A DNA stretch of 64,000 bases, taken from contig NC_054704.1 of NCBI RefSeq assembly GCF_016097555.1, positions 80,057,049 through 80,121,048 of the forward strand, given 5' to 3'. Each line of letters starts with the position of its first letter. The first letter of the stretch is position 1. Positions 1 through 12,600 of the stretch are shown piece after piece. Both the position numbers and the translations under genes were made by a program. The notes under the pieces are model-generated. The model did not search any database. It was not told the origin of the DNA and saw nothing but the letters and a program-made list of their open reading frames with translations. The DNA comes from Gigantopelta aegis. Its lineage: Eukaryota > Mollusca > Gastropoda > Neomphalida > Peltospiridae.

Positions 1-427
1 CTATATATTTTATCTACATTCCAACATATAACACATGATGATTTTCTCTATTATAGATCTGACAATTGTGGTATTTGGTATAGAAAGGAATATTTGTTTG
101 ACAATACCTCGCCACATTAAATTTGAACTATAGCTATTTGGTGTCGAATGTTTGTACACTTGGCCAAAAGAAGAACGAAACCTGCTTCTGCCACATAAAC
201 TACTATTGAAAAGCAGCAAGGGATCTGATCAATGCATATTTTCAGACATGACAGTACATACCATGATCTTTGCAAAATACTACTTGAAATGGGGAGGGGG
301 TTGAGTTCATAGAGGGTGGTAATCCTGCAACCCATCAGGGATGAAGATAAGGTACACACCTTTACCTAGTCTAAAATAGCTAAGAGATATGTTGCCCGAA
401 TAATTTCCGGACAGCAGAATTCTAAGT
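1..427. other. Upstream sequence, nothing recognised
   Basis: AT-rich sequence with no long reading frame and no repeat that I can match elsewhere in the window. It lies before the palindrome and the putative WDR18 start. The short open frames on the minus strand here have no recognisable motif and are probably chance. Confidence 0.5.
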
Positions 428-545
428 TCGCCGACCTATATCGTGACGTTGCGTCACATGATCGCCCACTCAGTGATTCCGTCTACTAGGCGGAATAGCC
501 CAGTGGGCGATCACGTGATCTACGTCTCGAAATAGGTCGCCGAGC
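428..545. repeat. Imperfect palindrome just upstream of WDR18
   Basis: The two arms are inverted copies of each other: the left begins TCGCCGACCTAT and the right ends ATAGGTCGCCGA. Both carry GATCGCCCACT or its complement, and the right arm contains the E-box-like core ATCACGTGAT. It could be a small MITE or a structured promoter element, since it ends about 120 bases before the proposed start codon. Confidence 0.6.
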
Positions 546-667
546 TTTGTAATTATGGCGACGGAGTGTCACGAAGCGTAGCTGAATGTGGGTGCTGTCG
601 GATTTCTTTCTGTAGTATGTGTATTAGTGATTAATGTGTGGATTTTTTTTTATCAGTTAACTCGAAA
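546..667 (+). promoter_or_regulatory. Putative WDR18 promoter and 5' UTR
   Basis: This stretch lies between the palindrome and the proposed first WDR18 codon. It is richer in GC and CpG at its left side than the surrounding intronic DNA. No TATA box is obvious. The assignment is by position only. Confidence 0.35.
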
Positions 668-682
668 ATGATCGATGTAAAG
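668..682 (+). CDS. WDR18: WDR18 exon 1 (tentative)
   Basis: The exon reads MIDVK and ends AAG before the donor GTATTT, phase 0. It joins in frame to exon 2 and gives the family a start a few residues before the conserved TSD-x5-W segment. The only other in-frame start is the ATG at 4842 inside exon 2, which would lose the first beta strand. Being so short, it rests on phase and position rather than similarity. Confidence 0.5.
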
Positions 683-3600
683 GTATTTGACGTCAAACAT
701 AGGATTGGTGTGGTATTAGAGCGGGAATCTTTGCCAACTTTTTGGTTGTCAGGAATTGCCAAAAAAATACATAGGTTGGTCTCTGACTAATGAGAGCGTA
801 TTTATGTCCAAATGTCCGTCTAGCTCTCTTACAGTCAGAGTACTCGGGCTAAGAGGTGTGCAGCAATACAAAAAAAAAATCTTAGTTTTCTCCAGTCGGA
901 CAAAAATTACACGTTTTAACTAAAAATTGCCTTTTTCTTTCTTTTTAAAAAAAATATTTCTGGGGAACAAATGCTTATCTATACAGAACTATATTGCAGT
1001 ATATATTTTTATTTACAAGACACAATCTCATGGCATTGATAAAACCATGTTGTGGTGGGGGGTTTTCACATTTCATAATGTCAATCTATGTTTAATACAA
1101 TGTTCCATGCAGTTGCTAAAATAATTATCTTAAGCATATCATTTATAAATACATGGGACAATATTTCAAAATATTTGGTAAACAGATGTTAATTCATATG
1201 ATTTTCACGAAGGTAACCAACTGTACTATATATTTTTCATTTGGATGACTATTTCGAGTAGATACTGCAATTAAATTAATTATTTCTCTGATACTTTGTA
1301 AAGTTACTTTCAGAATATGTAAATTGTAATGATTCACCAGATAACCGATTGGCATTTTGTTTGAATTTAAATTTCCATAACCAACACGCGAATATAATAT
1401 AGGTTCTTTAAAATAGTGTGTGTGTATGTGTGTGTGCGTGCGTGTGTGCGCGCTTACAAAACAGACTGCTCTTTTAAGTCCTTTATGTTTTAATTAGAGT
1501 TGCGTCCCTTGTTTTTAAGGTGTCGCGTTTCAAGATGTCTGCGCCTTATGAGGTACACATGCAGTGATAATTAATTGAATATTATTAGATCCGAACAGTG
1601 TATAATAAGTCTATTATATAATGTTAATATTTCCCAATTAAATCTTATCGCTTTAAAAAGTTTCATTTCAATTCATCACATTAAATACAAATGTCACACA
1701 CAAATTCGTCAAGAACTATTATCATGGCTGTCTCACTCTCAGTGGGTCACCCGAAATATGCCAAAAACCGGGTTTTTGGCATATTTACAATCAAAAAAAA
1801 ATTTCGCAATCAAAAAAACTCACAAAAACCATAATTATGCCAAAATCGTATCCAATAAGGGTTTTTTTTATATACTTTATTGATAGTTTATCAATATTAT
1901 ATGATTTACAATTTATATGAAGCACAAATATTGTTGTCAGTCCTAAACATATGCATACGTCCGTTTCCGCCTTGTTTGTAAAATGCGGTTTTTTCTTTGG
2001 GAAGTGGGTTTTTTGAGTGTAAATATTGTAAAGCGGGTTTTTGGTATATTTACACTCAAAAAACCTTTTCCCAAAGAAAAAACGGAAAAATATCCGCCCG
2101 GTCCCCCCTTCCCCTAACCCTAACCCTAACCCTAACCTTAACTCCAACCCTAACCCCAACCATAATCCCAACCCTAACCCTAACCCTAACCCTAACCCTA
2201 ACCCTCAACCCTAACTAAAAATAATAATGGAGGGGACCGGGCGGATATTATACCGAAAAAACGTCACTAAAGCAATAGCTATTGTTCGAAACACACGTGT
2301 TAATTATGATTGGAGCTTCATAAACTCTAAAATCTGTTCGGTCCCGCTTTTGTGAGGTTTTTTGATTGGGGAAATGGGTTTTTTATTGTAAATATTGTAA
2401 AGCGGGTTTTTGGTATATTTACACTCAAAAAACCTTTTCCCAAAGAAAAAAACGTCACTAAAGCAATAGCTATTGTTCGAAACACACGTGTTAATTATTT
2501 CGTATAGTACAATCCCGAAAGCTGCTCATCCAATACGTGTAATAATTGTGATGTCTTGGGTGTATTTTTGGGTATCTTGGGAGTAAATAGTCGGACCCTA
2601 AAATCAGTCCTGTTCCGCATTTTACAAACAAGGCGGAAACGGAGGTATGCATATGTTTAGGTCTGACAACAATATTTGTGCTTCATGTAAATTGTAAATC
2701 ATATAATATTGATAAACTGTCAATAAAGTATATAAAAAACCCTTATTGGATACGATTTTGGCATAATTATGGTTTTTGTGAGGTTTTTTGATTGCGAAAA
2801 GGTTTTTTGATTGTAAATATGCCAAAAACCGGGTTTTTGGCATATTTCGAGTGACCGCTCTCAGTCAGTGTCTGTATAATAATAATGTATTCGATCGTCA
2901 CCTATTTACGAATACACGGAGGAACTAGTCTATAGTCTGTCCCATTGTAAATAATTTCAGTTTGGTTTGATGTAAGAAGAAAAGTAACAGTGTTTTGGAA
3001 ATTATTAAAAAAAACCCAACTTTGTGTGCAATTAAAGAATTTACAAATCATTAATCAATCGGCTCAGAAATAAATAACTTGTAGTTAATTTCATAATATG
3101 AAAAAATGTGATCTATAGTCCAAACCAAATTGTTAACAACTACAATAAATTACTCTTCTACCTTTAATTACCGTTAAGATTTCCCCCAACTTTTGTCCAG
3201 GCACAAATTGTGAAAAATCCATTATACTTACAATGACTCTATCTGAGTTGAATGACACAGACACACACGAGACTGTAACAATGTCACCGATATCGATTTC
3301 GCTGAGATCGCATAGGTAAAAATACATGCAGTTTTTTGCTGTCTGCCATTTTGATTGTTTTTGGAATACTCTTCAAGAGGGGTGGATCAATATGACATAT
3401 GACAACAACGTCATGACATGCGCTAAGGTACAACGCACTCGCCATGACGCAGATTAATTATGTCACATAGATAGGAGGCTTCCACCCCATTTGAAGAATA
3501 TTCCAAAAAAAATTAAAATGGCGGACAGTAAAAAATTGTATGTATTTTGTCCTAAAAGATCTTAACAAAGTCGATATAGCATTATAGGTGATATAGTTTC

Positions 3601-6600
3601 AGTAATATGTGGAATCCATGTCTGTGTAATGATTTTTTGAACGATTTATGTTTGGAAAAAAGTGAAGAAAATCAAACAGTAATTAAAGGTAGGAGATTAA
3701 TTTATCGTAGTTGTTAACAGTTTGCTTCAGACATTAGTGTCCTGTAGTCCCGTCCTCTTTATATATATATATGAAATAGGATTAGAGCATGCTTAAAGCC
3801 CTAACCACATTGTTTACAACTATGATAAATTACCCTCCTACCTGTAATTACTGTTAGATTTCCCCTCACATGTTGTCCAGACAGAGATTGCACAATGTTA
3901 ATATAGATTGTTCTCTGATAGTAAGAGAGCGTGACAACTGTCCAAATGTCTGTCTACCTCTCTTACTGTCAGAGTACTCTGACTATGATTCTACACACTA
4001 GAATATAAGCATGTCACTTAGATGAGATTTTCTAGGGCAAAAAGCATGTATTATCTTTTTATCATCTGCCTTATAATTTTTAATGGAATACTCTTCAAAA
4101 GGGGTGCAAGCCTCCTAAGTATGTGATGTAATTAATATGATGTTATGATCATTGTTTATACCACAATGCATGTCATGACATTGTTAGATTACATTACATC
4201 CCTCTTGGAGAGTGCCATAAAAAAAAAGCAAAATAGCAGCTGGAAACAAATGACATGTTTCTCTAAATAGATCTTAGAAAAGTCGATACAACTGACTATT
4301 ATATGGTATATACTACAATTTATTTATTTCTGAACCGATTGTTTTTCAAATTGCACACAAAATTATTGGGTTTTTTATTATTTCCAAAACACTATTACTT
4401 TTCTTTTTACATCAGATAAAACTGAAATTATTTTCAAAAAACAATGTTCATAGAAGCTGGGAAGGACTATTTTTTGTCTTGTTTTAAATTTATAGTATAG
4501 TTTCGATTATCTCTATGTAACTTAAAATGTATGTTATCAAGACTCCTTAAAACAAATAGTAATTTAAAAAAAATAAAAAAGATTCAAGAATTAAAAACAA
4601 CAGTACCTAGTATTGTCACCTAAAACATTTTTTAAGATCTAAAAATAATTGAATGTTTCTCTAGTGTTTAAAATGAGGTCACACTCACAGGCAATGTGTT
4701 GTAAAAGAATAAAACCAATATATTTCCAGCTGTAAAATGATATTAGTATGTTAGCAAGTCTGTTGTAGAGATAGTGTGTGAAACTGAAAGTACAATGACT
4801 GTAGATTCACTGTTATTATGTTGATCTTGTTTCAGATTTTGATGACTAGTGATGCGTCTGGACACTTGTGGAATGCATGTGTTTGGGACATTCAGACAGG
4901 GGCCAGTCTACTCACCTACAGAGGGGGGAGTACTGGTCCCCGTACTCTGTGTGTTCTCGGAGGGGATTACTTGATTGGAGCAGACAGCAACAAACCACTT
5001 CTACATCTGTGGTCTTTACAGAAAAAGGTCTGATTTCAAAACGAGAAAATGAGTAATTCTTATCTTGATTCATAATTACAACAATGATATGTATGAAAGC
5101 TACATTAGTTACAAACATGTATGTTTTATAAATATTATTGTATTTAAAACAGATACAAATTTAAAAAGTGGTAATGGTATTTCTTACTGAATACCACTAA
5201 CCATGTTTCATTTAGTTTGTCACTTTTATGCTTAAATATCCAGTTAAAATTTAATCATTGGCTATTGGATGTCAAACATTTGGTAATTTTAACATATAGT
5301 CTTAGAGAGAACACCCGCATCATTTTTCCGTTAGTAGCAAGGGATATTTTATTTGCACCATTCAACAGACAGGATAGCACATACCACAGCCTTTCATATA
5401 CCAGTCGTGGAGCACTGGCCGGAATGAGAAATAGCCCAATGGGCCCACCAACAGGGATCGATCCCAGACAGACCGTGCATCAAGCAAGCACTTTACCACT
5501 GGGCTACGTCCCGTACCCTGGTCAGCATTGTGACCTAACACATCCCAACTGAACCAGGTGGGAACTTGTACTGGGATACAAAACTAGGACCTACCAGTTG
5601 CAAGTCTGATGGCCTAACCACTAAGTCTCTGAGATTGGTACTACTAAGCAAGCAATGCTGCCCAGTCTATAAAGTAGCATAATGTCGGTAACCACATCTA
5701 TGTAGTACACACCACACTTCTGAATTGTTCATTCATACGATATACAGTAAAACTCTCTAAACCAGACACTCATGCGACCAAGCAAAAAGTATGGTTTTAC
5801 GGTGTATCTGGGTTTTTTTTTACGGGGGGCATGACATAGCCCAGTGGTAAAGCATTCGCTTGATGCACAGTCAGTCTGGGGTCGATCCCCGTCACTGAGG
5901 CCATTGGGCTATTTCTCGCTCCAGCCAGTGCACCACGACTGGTATATCAAAGGCTGTGGGATGGTGCATATAAAAGATCCCTTGCTGCTAGTCAAAAAAA
6001 GAGTAACCCATGCAGTGGTGACTGGGTTTCCTCTCTCAATATCTGTGTGGTTCATAACCATATGTCTGACGCCATATAACCATAAATAAAATGTGTTGAG
6101 TGTGTCGTTAAATAAAACATTTCCTTCCCTCTTTTTTGTACTGATAAACAGTGATATTTAATAAAAGGTGCCATGACAAATGTTCAATTTCGAGGGAATT
6201 TTTGTTTATTGAAGCTCCATTTTTAGGGGATTTCACTATATATGCCAACTTTATTATTAAGAGTAGGCACACTAGTATAAACCTTGCATTGTGTTCTGTC
6301 TGTATCTGACCTCTTCTTTCTCTGATATATGGACTCAGAGCTTCTAGAATTTTTATAAAATCCACTAGCCATAGGGTCAGTGATTTAAATAATTTACTAG
6401 CCACAATTAAAAATTCACTAGCCCTGCTTCACTTTTAAGTTAATACAAGTTTACTAAATAATAGTAATAATCGGATATGTCACCTAAAGAGGGAGATAGA
6501 GGTTAAAAACACTAACATTGGGGGATGGGGTGGGGGCAGGATATTCATATTTACAAAATAAACTTAACTGCAACATTTGACCGGATAAATTCACTAGCCG

Positions 6601-9600
6601 TTGGGCATGGCAGTAGTAGTTATTTACTAGCCCAACATTGAATATCACTAGCCATGGGAGTGTGGCTACCATAATCTAGAAGCCCTGTCTGGCATGGCAA
6701 TAGTAGTTATTTACTAGCCCAACATTGAATATCACTAGCCATGGGAGTGTGGCTACCATAATCTAGAAGCCCTGTCTGGCATGGCAGTAGTAGTTATTTA
6801 CTAGCCCAACATTGAATATCACTAGCCATGGTAGTGTGGCTACCATAATCTAGAAGCCCTGATGGTTAACTGAATCAAATGATACCTTGTATATTACAGG
6901 ACCAGACCCAGATGAGAATAGTTTGTCCTGGAAGAGTTACCTCCCTTGCTGTCTCACCTGATGGAAGTTACTGTGTTGCGGGGATTGCTGAGAAGTTGCA
7001 TGTCTGGCAGGTACATATACAATGATAATATATTGGTTGAGGTTTAAGACAAATATACAGTGCATGGTCATGATGAATTTGTTCCATCATGACCATAATA
7101 AATACATGTGTATGACAGGAACAAAAAAACTTAATATGAATATTTATTCTCTCATCCTCAGATATATAGGACAGAGCTATCCCATGAAAGAAAGCTATGT
7201 AAAAACTTTCTGTCACACATGGGCTTTCACAGGCTTGTGCTTAATGTGATATTGTTGGTTATGTGACGTCATATTAATGCAAAATGGTGATGTGAGTCAT
7301 CAGAATCAATATTTTGTTATTAAAAACCTTCATTATAAAACCTATCTTGTTAATTTGTAGTGTTAAATTATATTTAACACATAAAACAAGCATGTCAAAT
7401 ACGATAATGTAGTTTATTTATAATAAAATGGTCAACAAAAAAGTGACTTTTTGAGCCATCTTTGTCTATTCGTATAAAATAATAGTTTATTTACTGAATG
7501 GATAAGAGAAAAAGACTCCATCGTATGCGGTCATGGGGAATAGTAAGAAAAAGTACACCCTCAGTGGGGGACATTTTGACTTTGAGACTTGATAAGCCTC
7601 GTCCCAGGTCGAAATTTCCACCATCTCAGGTGTACTTTTTCTATCCCACATGACCACATATGATGAAGTCTTATAATATTGAATAATGACTTAAAATAAC
7701 AAACCACAATTTGTGTAAAGTTAATATGGTTTTGTTTAGAGAATGTTGTTTAATTAAATCATCAGCTACTGTATGTCAAACATTTGCTAATTCTGACACG
7801 GTCTTCAGAGGAATCCTGCTACATTTTTCCAATTGACAGAAAAAGGGATCTTTTATATGCACTTTTCTATAGATATACCAGTCATTGAAAAACCAAGTGG
7901 GTCCTTGTGACTTATTTAAAGCTCTGGGCCCTGTTCCACGAAGCGATCTTAGCCCTAAGATCACCATAAGTGTATAACAACTGAATACACTTAAGGTGAT
8001 CTTAGTGCTAAGATCGCTTCGTGGAACAAGGCCCTGGTGTAATACATGTAGGAAGTGTTTTGGGCCTTACAAACTGTAATAAAAAAGTAATCTGTTATTT
8101 TGTATACCATTATAAGGATACCCAATTATTGTCTTGGGGTTTAAAGCTGAAATTCACCAGATTGTTAACAGAAGGGGAAAAATTCATTGTGTTTGTTTTA
8201 TGTATTGTTGGCGATTTACTTATGGAATTTGTCCTTTTAAACATGTATTTTGCTACACATTTTGTTTCTTTTATTAGGTGTGTTCAGGAAATCTGCTGGC
8301 TGTGGTTAGCAGACACTACCAGAACATCAATGTTATCAAGTTTACAGATGATGGAAGTCACTTTATTTCTGCAGCAGCAGACAACCTGATCATTGTTTGG
8401 TCTTTGACCAGGTATGAGTTGATTATGGCACTACTGAAGTGATTATTGAAAAGACGGTAACCAGTTGAAAATATGTATATCAAAGGCTGGGGTATGTGCT
8501 ATCCTGTCTGTGGGATGGTGCATATAAAAAATCCCTTGCTGTTAATCGAAAAGAGTAGCTCATGAAGTGGCGACAGCGGGTTTCCTTTCTCAATATCTGT
8601 GTTGTCCTTAACCATATGTCTGACACCATATAACAGTAGATAAAATGTGTTGAGTGCGTTGTTAAATAAAACATTTCCTTCCAGTTGAAAATATGTAAAC
8701 ATGTTAATGAAACATCAAGGGCCAGATTTATGAAAGGTGGTTTTATTTATTCTAGGTGCATGCAAGTCTTAAAAGTGGGCTTGTGGTTATGTGTATAATC
8801 TGTCTGTCATGAATTGTTAAAATATATACTGGGAGAAAGAAATAAGGGAACACTTAGTAGTGTAGATCAAATTTAACTTACAAATGTTAATGCTTGTGCC
8901 AGTTTCTGTACTGAAGAGATTATACATGTCGTAGTCTAATGTTGACATTCTTCAGATACACCAGTAAACTGTGCTATTGTTTTTCAAAGTGATGTGTATC
9001 GTGCTGTGATCAGTCGAGCATTGTTAATCCTTGGACACCTTTATTTCAGTAATGCTAGAAAAGACTAATTAATACTTTAATTTTAACATAATGGCACATT
9101 ATCAACTACTTAATAATATCACATTTTTAATGAAACATACAACTGTTTTGTTTAAATTTTATTATTGGAAGTAATATTTTATATCGAAATATTACAATTA
9201 GAAGCCAGTATAAAATTCAGAATTTTTCCAATTGAACACGGAAACTGGTGAAACGTTACAAAATGTACCGATAGATGTTCACTTCGCCTATTTTTATCAA
9301 ACTTCTCCCCTTTCTTCTGGGAAGGAAGAAGTCACTTCTACTTTTTCAGTTCTAGATTTAGGGTCTGTCGTAATATCTGTAATAAAATATAAAGATGTAT
9401 TGTTGGATTGAATGTCAGTAATATGGGATTGACTGCCAATAACACAATTGATTTTCTGACTCATTGGATTACGGTTTTAGTTGGAGTCACTTTTTGTTGT
9501 TAGTGTTGGTATGATCCTTAATGTTTTTTCCATCAGTATACATAGCTAGGGTCGGGATTTAGCTCAGTCAGTAGAGCGTTTGCCTGAGATAAGACCATCT

Positions 9601-12600
9601 ATCACCTCGGAGGAAGGAAGGAAGGAAATATTTTATGTAACAATACACTCAACACATTTTATTTACGGTTATATGGCGTCAGACATATGGTTAAGGACCA
9701 CACAGATATAGAGAGAGAGAGGAAACCCACTGTCGCCACTCCATGAGCTAATCTTTTCGATTAGCAGCAAGGGATCAAGATTATATATGCACCATCCCAC
9801 AGACAGGGTAGTACATATCACGGCCTTTGGTTACATCAGTCGTGGTGAACTGGCTGGAACAAGAAATAGCCCAATGGGGTCACCGACGGGCATCAGTCCT
9901 AAACCGACCACACATCAAGTGAGCGCTCTACCACTGGGCTACGTCCTGCCCCCACTTCAGAGGACCTGGGTTTTTTCCCCATCCCATTTAATGCTCCACA
10001 ACTGATAAATCAAAGATTGTGGTATGCACTGTCCTGAATTCCTGTCTGTGGGAAAATGCTTATAAAAGATCCCTTGCTGCTCAGGAAAAATGTAGCAGTT
10101 CCTAAGAAGATTGTCTCAGATTTACCAAATGTTCGACATCCAGTAGTCGATGATTAATAAAATAATGGATTCTTATGGTATTGTTAAACAAAACAAACTT
10201 TACATACACAGCTGTAATTTTGTAAAAGTGTGAGAATTATAGGATTGATTCTTGTCAATGGACTCAATGGGTTTGTCATGGTCACAACCAGTGCCCTGCG
10301 ACTGGTATACGAAAAACTATTCTATACTGTCTGTGGAAAAATCCATATAAAGCATCCATTACTTCAGTTCAGTTCCCTGTTTAAAGCATATTGGGTTGAT
10401 TGTTATTTCAGTGTTGTTTCTTTGTCTGCCTACTCTACCGGTCAGTCAGACCCAAGACACGTCTGGTCCAGTCACTCACTGCCCATCACAGACCTTCATG
10501 TTGGGGCAGGTGGTGTCAGGGCTAGAGTTATCTCCTCTTCCTTGGATCACACGTGCAAGGTGAGGAGCATTACTGTTTACTGACATGTTGTTTTTCATCA
10601 ATCAAAGTATGTACAACCTTTTAGAGTTCTTTGATCTTTATTATAAAATCAAATACTAATAATAGGCTGCATTTAGTTTTTTATAATCAGATTTTTTATA
10701 TGAGATGCATCTGGTTACTGAAATTGAAGAGAGGATACTTAGATTTTTGGGGTGACTGTCATTTTCTGAAATGGTCAAGTTATGCATTTTTATTTGAAGT
10801 CTATGAACCATTTATTTGGACTACTGGTAAGATCAAAGCATTTTACATATTGTAAAAAATACTGATAAAGACAAATAAGGAATCATTTGATATTATGGAT
10901 AAAATTTAATTTATTACTAATTTTTTTTTTACTAATTGTACATTAAAGTAACATATAATACCAGTAATTTATTGCGAATAGTTAATGGTATTGACACAAA
11001 TAAACATATTATAAAATTACATGTTAATTAATAACTAGTATGGTGATTATACAGTTTTGGGGCCATAGTTGGGATTGGTTTTTAATTTTTAGTGTTATGA
11101 AAAGTACAAATGAAGTAGGGCTAGTGGATTTTTAAGAAATTCTAGAAGCCCCGAGTCTTCGCTGTTACTGTTTATGTAACTTTTATTCCTTTCCATCCTT
11201 ATATTCTGGTGGTTCAATGCTTCTGATATTTTTAATATACTTGAGCCATAATTGAAACAACTTTCAATTTTTATCTAGCTGTGGGACATTGCTTCAGGGA
11301 GTCTCCTGTGTACATTTGTGTTTGATGTCGGTATATCTTCCATCACTATGGATATGGCAGAATTCAGAATATTTGCCGGCGGAACAAATGGCAACATATT
11401 TGCAGTTAATATGTATGGACAGGTTGGTTATTTATCTGTTGTTTATTAATTACAATGGACCGATACAAGTTATATTCAGTTTGTTTTTTGCAGTTATGGA
11501 ATAATTTGATGTTTTTAAAATGGGATTTACAAGATGAAAAATTATAGTAGTAGCAAATGTATTTCCTGGTTTTATCATGCTAAAATATGTGATATTTTGA
11601 TTATTCTTGTTAACATTTGGCAAACATGTTACACATATGAAAGCCTATGTAAACTGATCACAACTGTTAGTGAGACTGCCTGAGATAAACATAATTACAT
11701 GGCAAAGTGATCCCAAAATATGTATTAACGGGAAATAACGGACCTAGAAATAGTAGAACACATACTGTCCTGTCTTTGAAAATGTAATGCATATTAATAT
11801 TGATTTTTTCTTTTAATATTGATTTTCCAGCCAATGAAAACAGAACGACACATTTCTAGTACTGAGTTGGAAGAATCTGGTGTCACATGCTTCAAAGGAC
11901 ACGAGTTAGTAATGTTAACATCAAAGATTGTATTGTGTCGTATAATCATCTCGTCAGCTTTTACTAACACATCTTTCAGTTGGTCACAGAATTTTTAATT
12001 AATTAATTTTTTTGAATGCAAGTAAAGCTAAATAATTTTTATGTTTTTTTGTTGGATAGTACCAGTTTTTAACTACATCACATTAATGTAGTAAATATAA
12101 TTCGCTTTTTTTGCTTAAAATGTTTATAAATAATTCATTAACATTTAAAAAATTTTTAAAGTACACTTTGTTTTGAACTTTTATAAGAACTAAAAGTATA
12201 TTAACCATAATAAAATGTCTATTTTTTTCCCATTATAAATTGCAACAAATTCAAAATTATTGAACAATAATTCCAAAAATATACTGATTTTTATCGTTTT
12301 ATAATAAAACATATTTTAACAGTTTTACTATTTTGATATTGGACATTTTAATTTATTTTTTTATAAAACAGGAAACAAGTTACTCAATTATCAGTTTCAT
12401 TGGATGGAACTAGACTGGTGTCCGGGTCACATGACTGCACCTGTCGTCTGTGGGACATTTTCAGTGGACAGTGTCTGCGAACTCTTGTACATAAAGGTAA
12501 AAGAACACTGTTATATGTGGTTGTTATATTATTTTATAAATATCCACAGTATTTTGAATCTATAAACAGTCTAGTGCTTTCAGTCTGTGTTGTGGTCATT

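Larger units (their letters stand above)
1744..2857. mobile_element. Fold-back DNA element with 8-bp target duplication
   Basis: Two inverted arms of about 250 bases (1744-1995 and 2605-2857) match along most of their length. The ends read GGTCACCCGAAATATGCC and, on the other strand, GGTCACTCGAAATATGCC. The direct repeat CTCTCAGT flanks it at 1736-1743 and 2858-2865, an 8-bp duplication as made by hAT-type or similar transposases. The centre has two direct copies of a 75-base block (about 2010-2085 and 2375-2450). The first copy is split by the telomere-repeat MITE. There is no transposase, so it is non-autonomous. Confidence 0.8.
2927..4475. repeat. Large fold-back repeat (family F1) in WDR18 intron 1
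   Basis: Outer arms 2927-3102 and about 4311-4475 are inverted copies, both containing TCAGAAATAAATAA and AAGAAAAGTAA motifs. A second copy of this palindrome is at 24388-24838. The space between the arms is filled by two copies of another fold-back family (F2). Confidence 0.7.
683..4835 (+). other. WDR18 intron 1
   Basis: A 4.2 kb intron made largely of repeats: a short hairpin MITE, a TG-rich microsatellite, the telomere-bearing fold-back element and a second set of nested fold-backs. Between 860 and 1735, apart from the TG run, and between 4480 and 4835 I see only AT-rich sequence. Confidence 0.7.

Noticed and set aside
3133-3327. Small gene in the F2 fold-back repeat
   Set aside because: The frame recurs with changes in other F2 copies, has no motif and lies in a palindrome.
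5844-6089. Small proteins encoded by the SINEs (here and in all other SINE copies)
   Set aside because: These frames come from the repeated SINE body (for example the [14 protein letters not shown] peptides) and are not conserved in frame.
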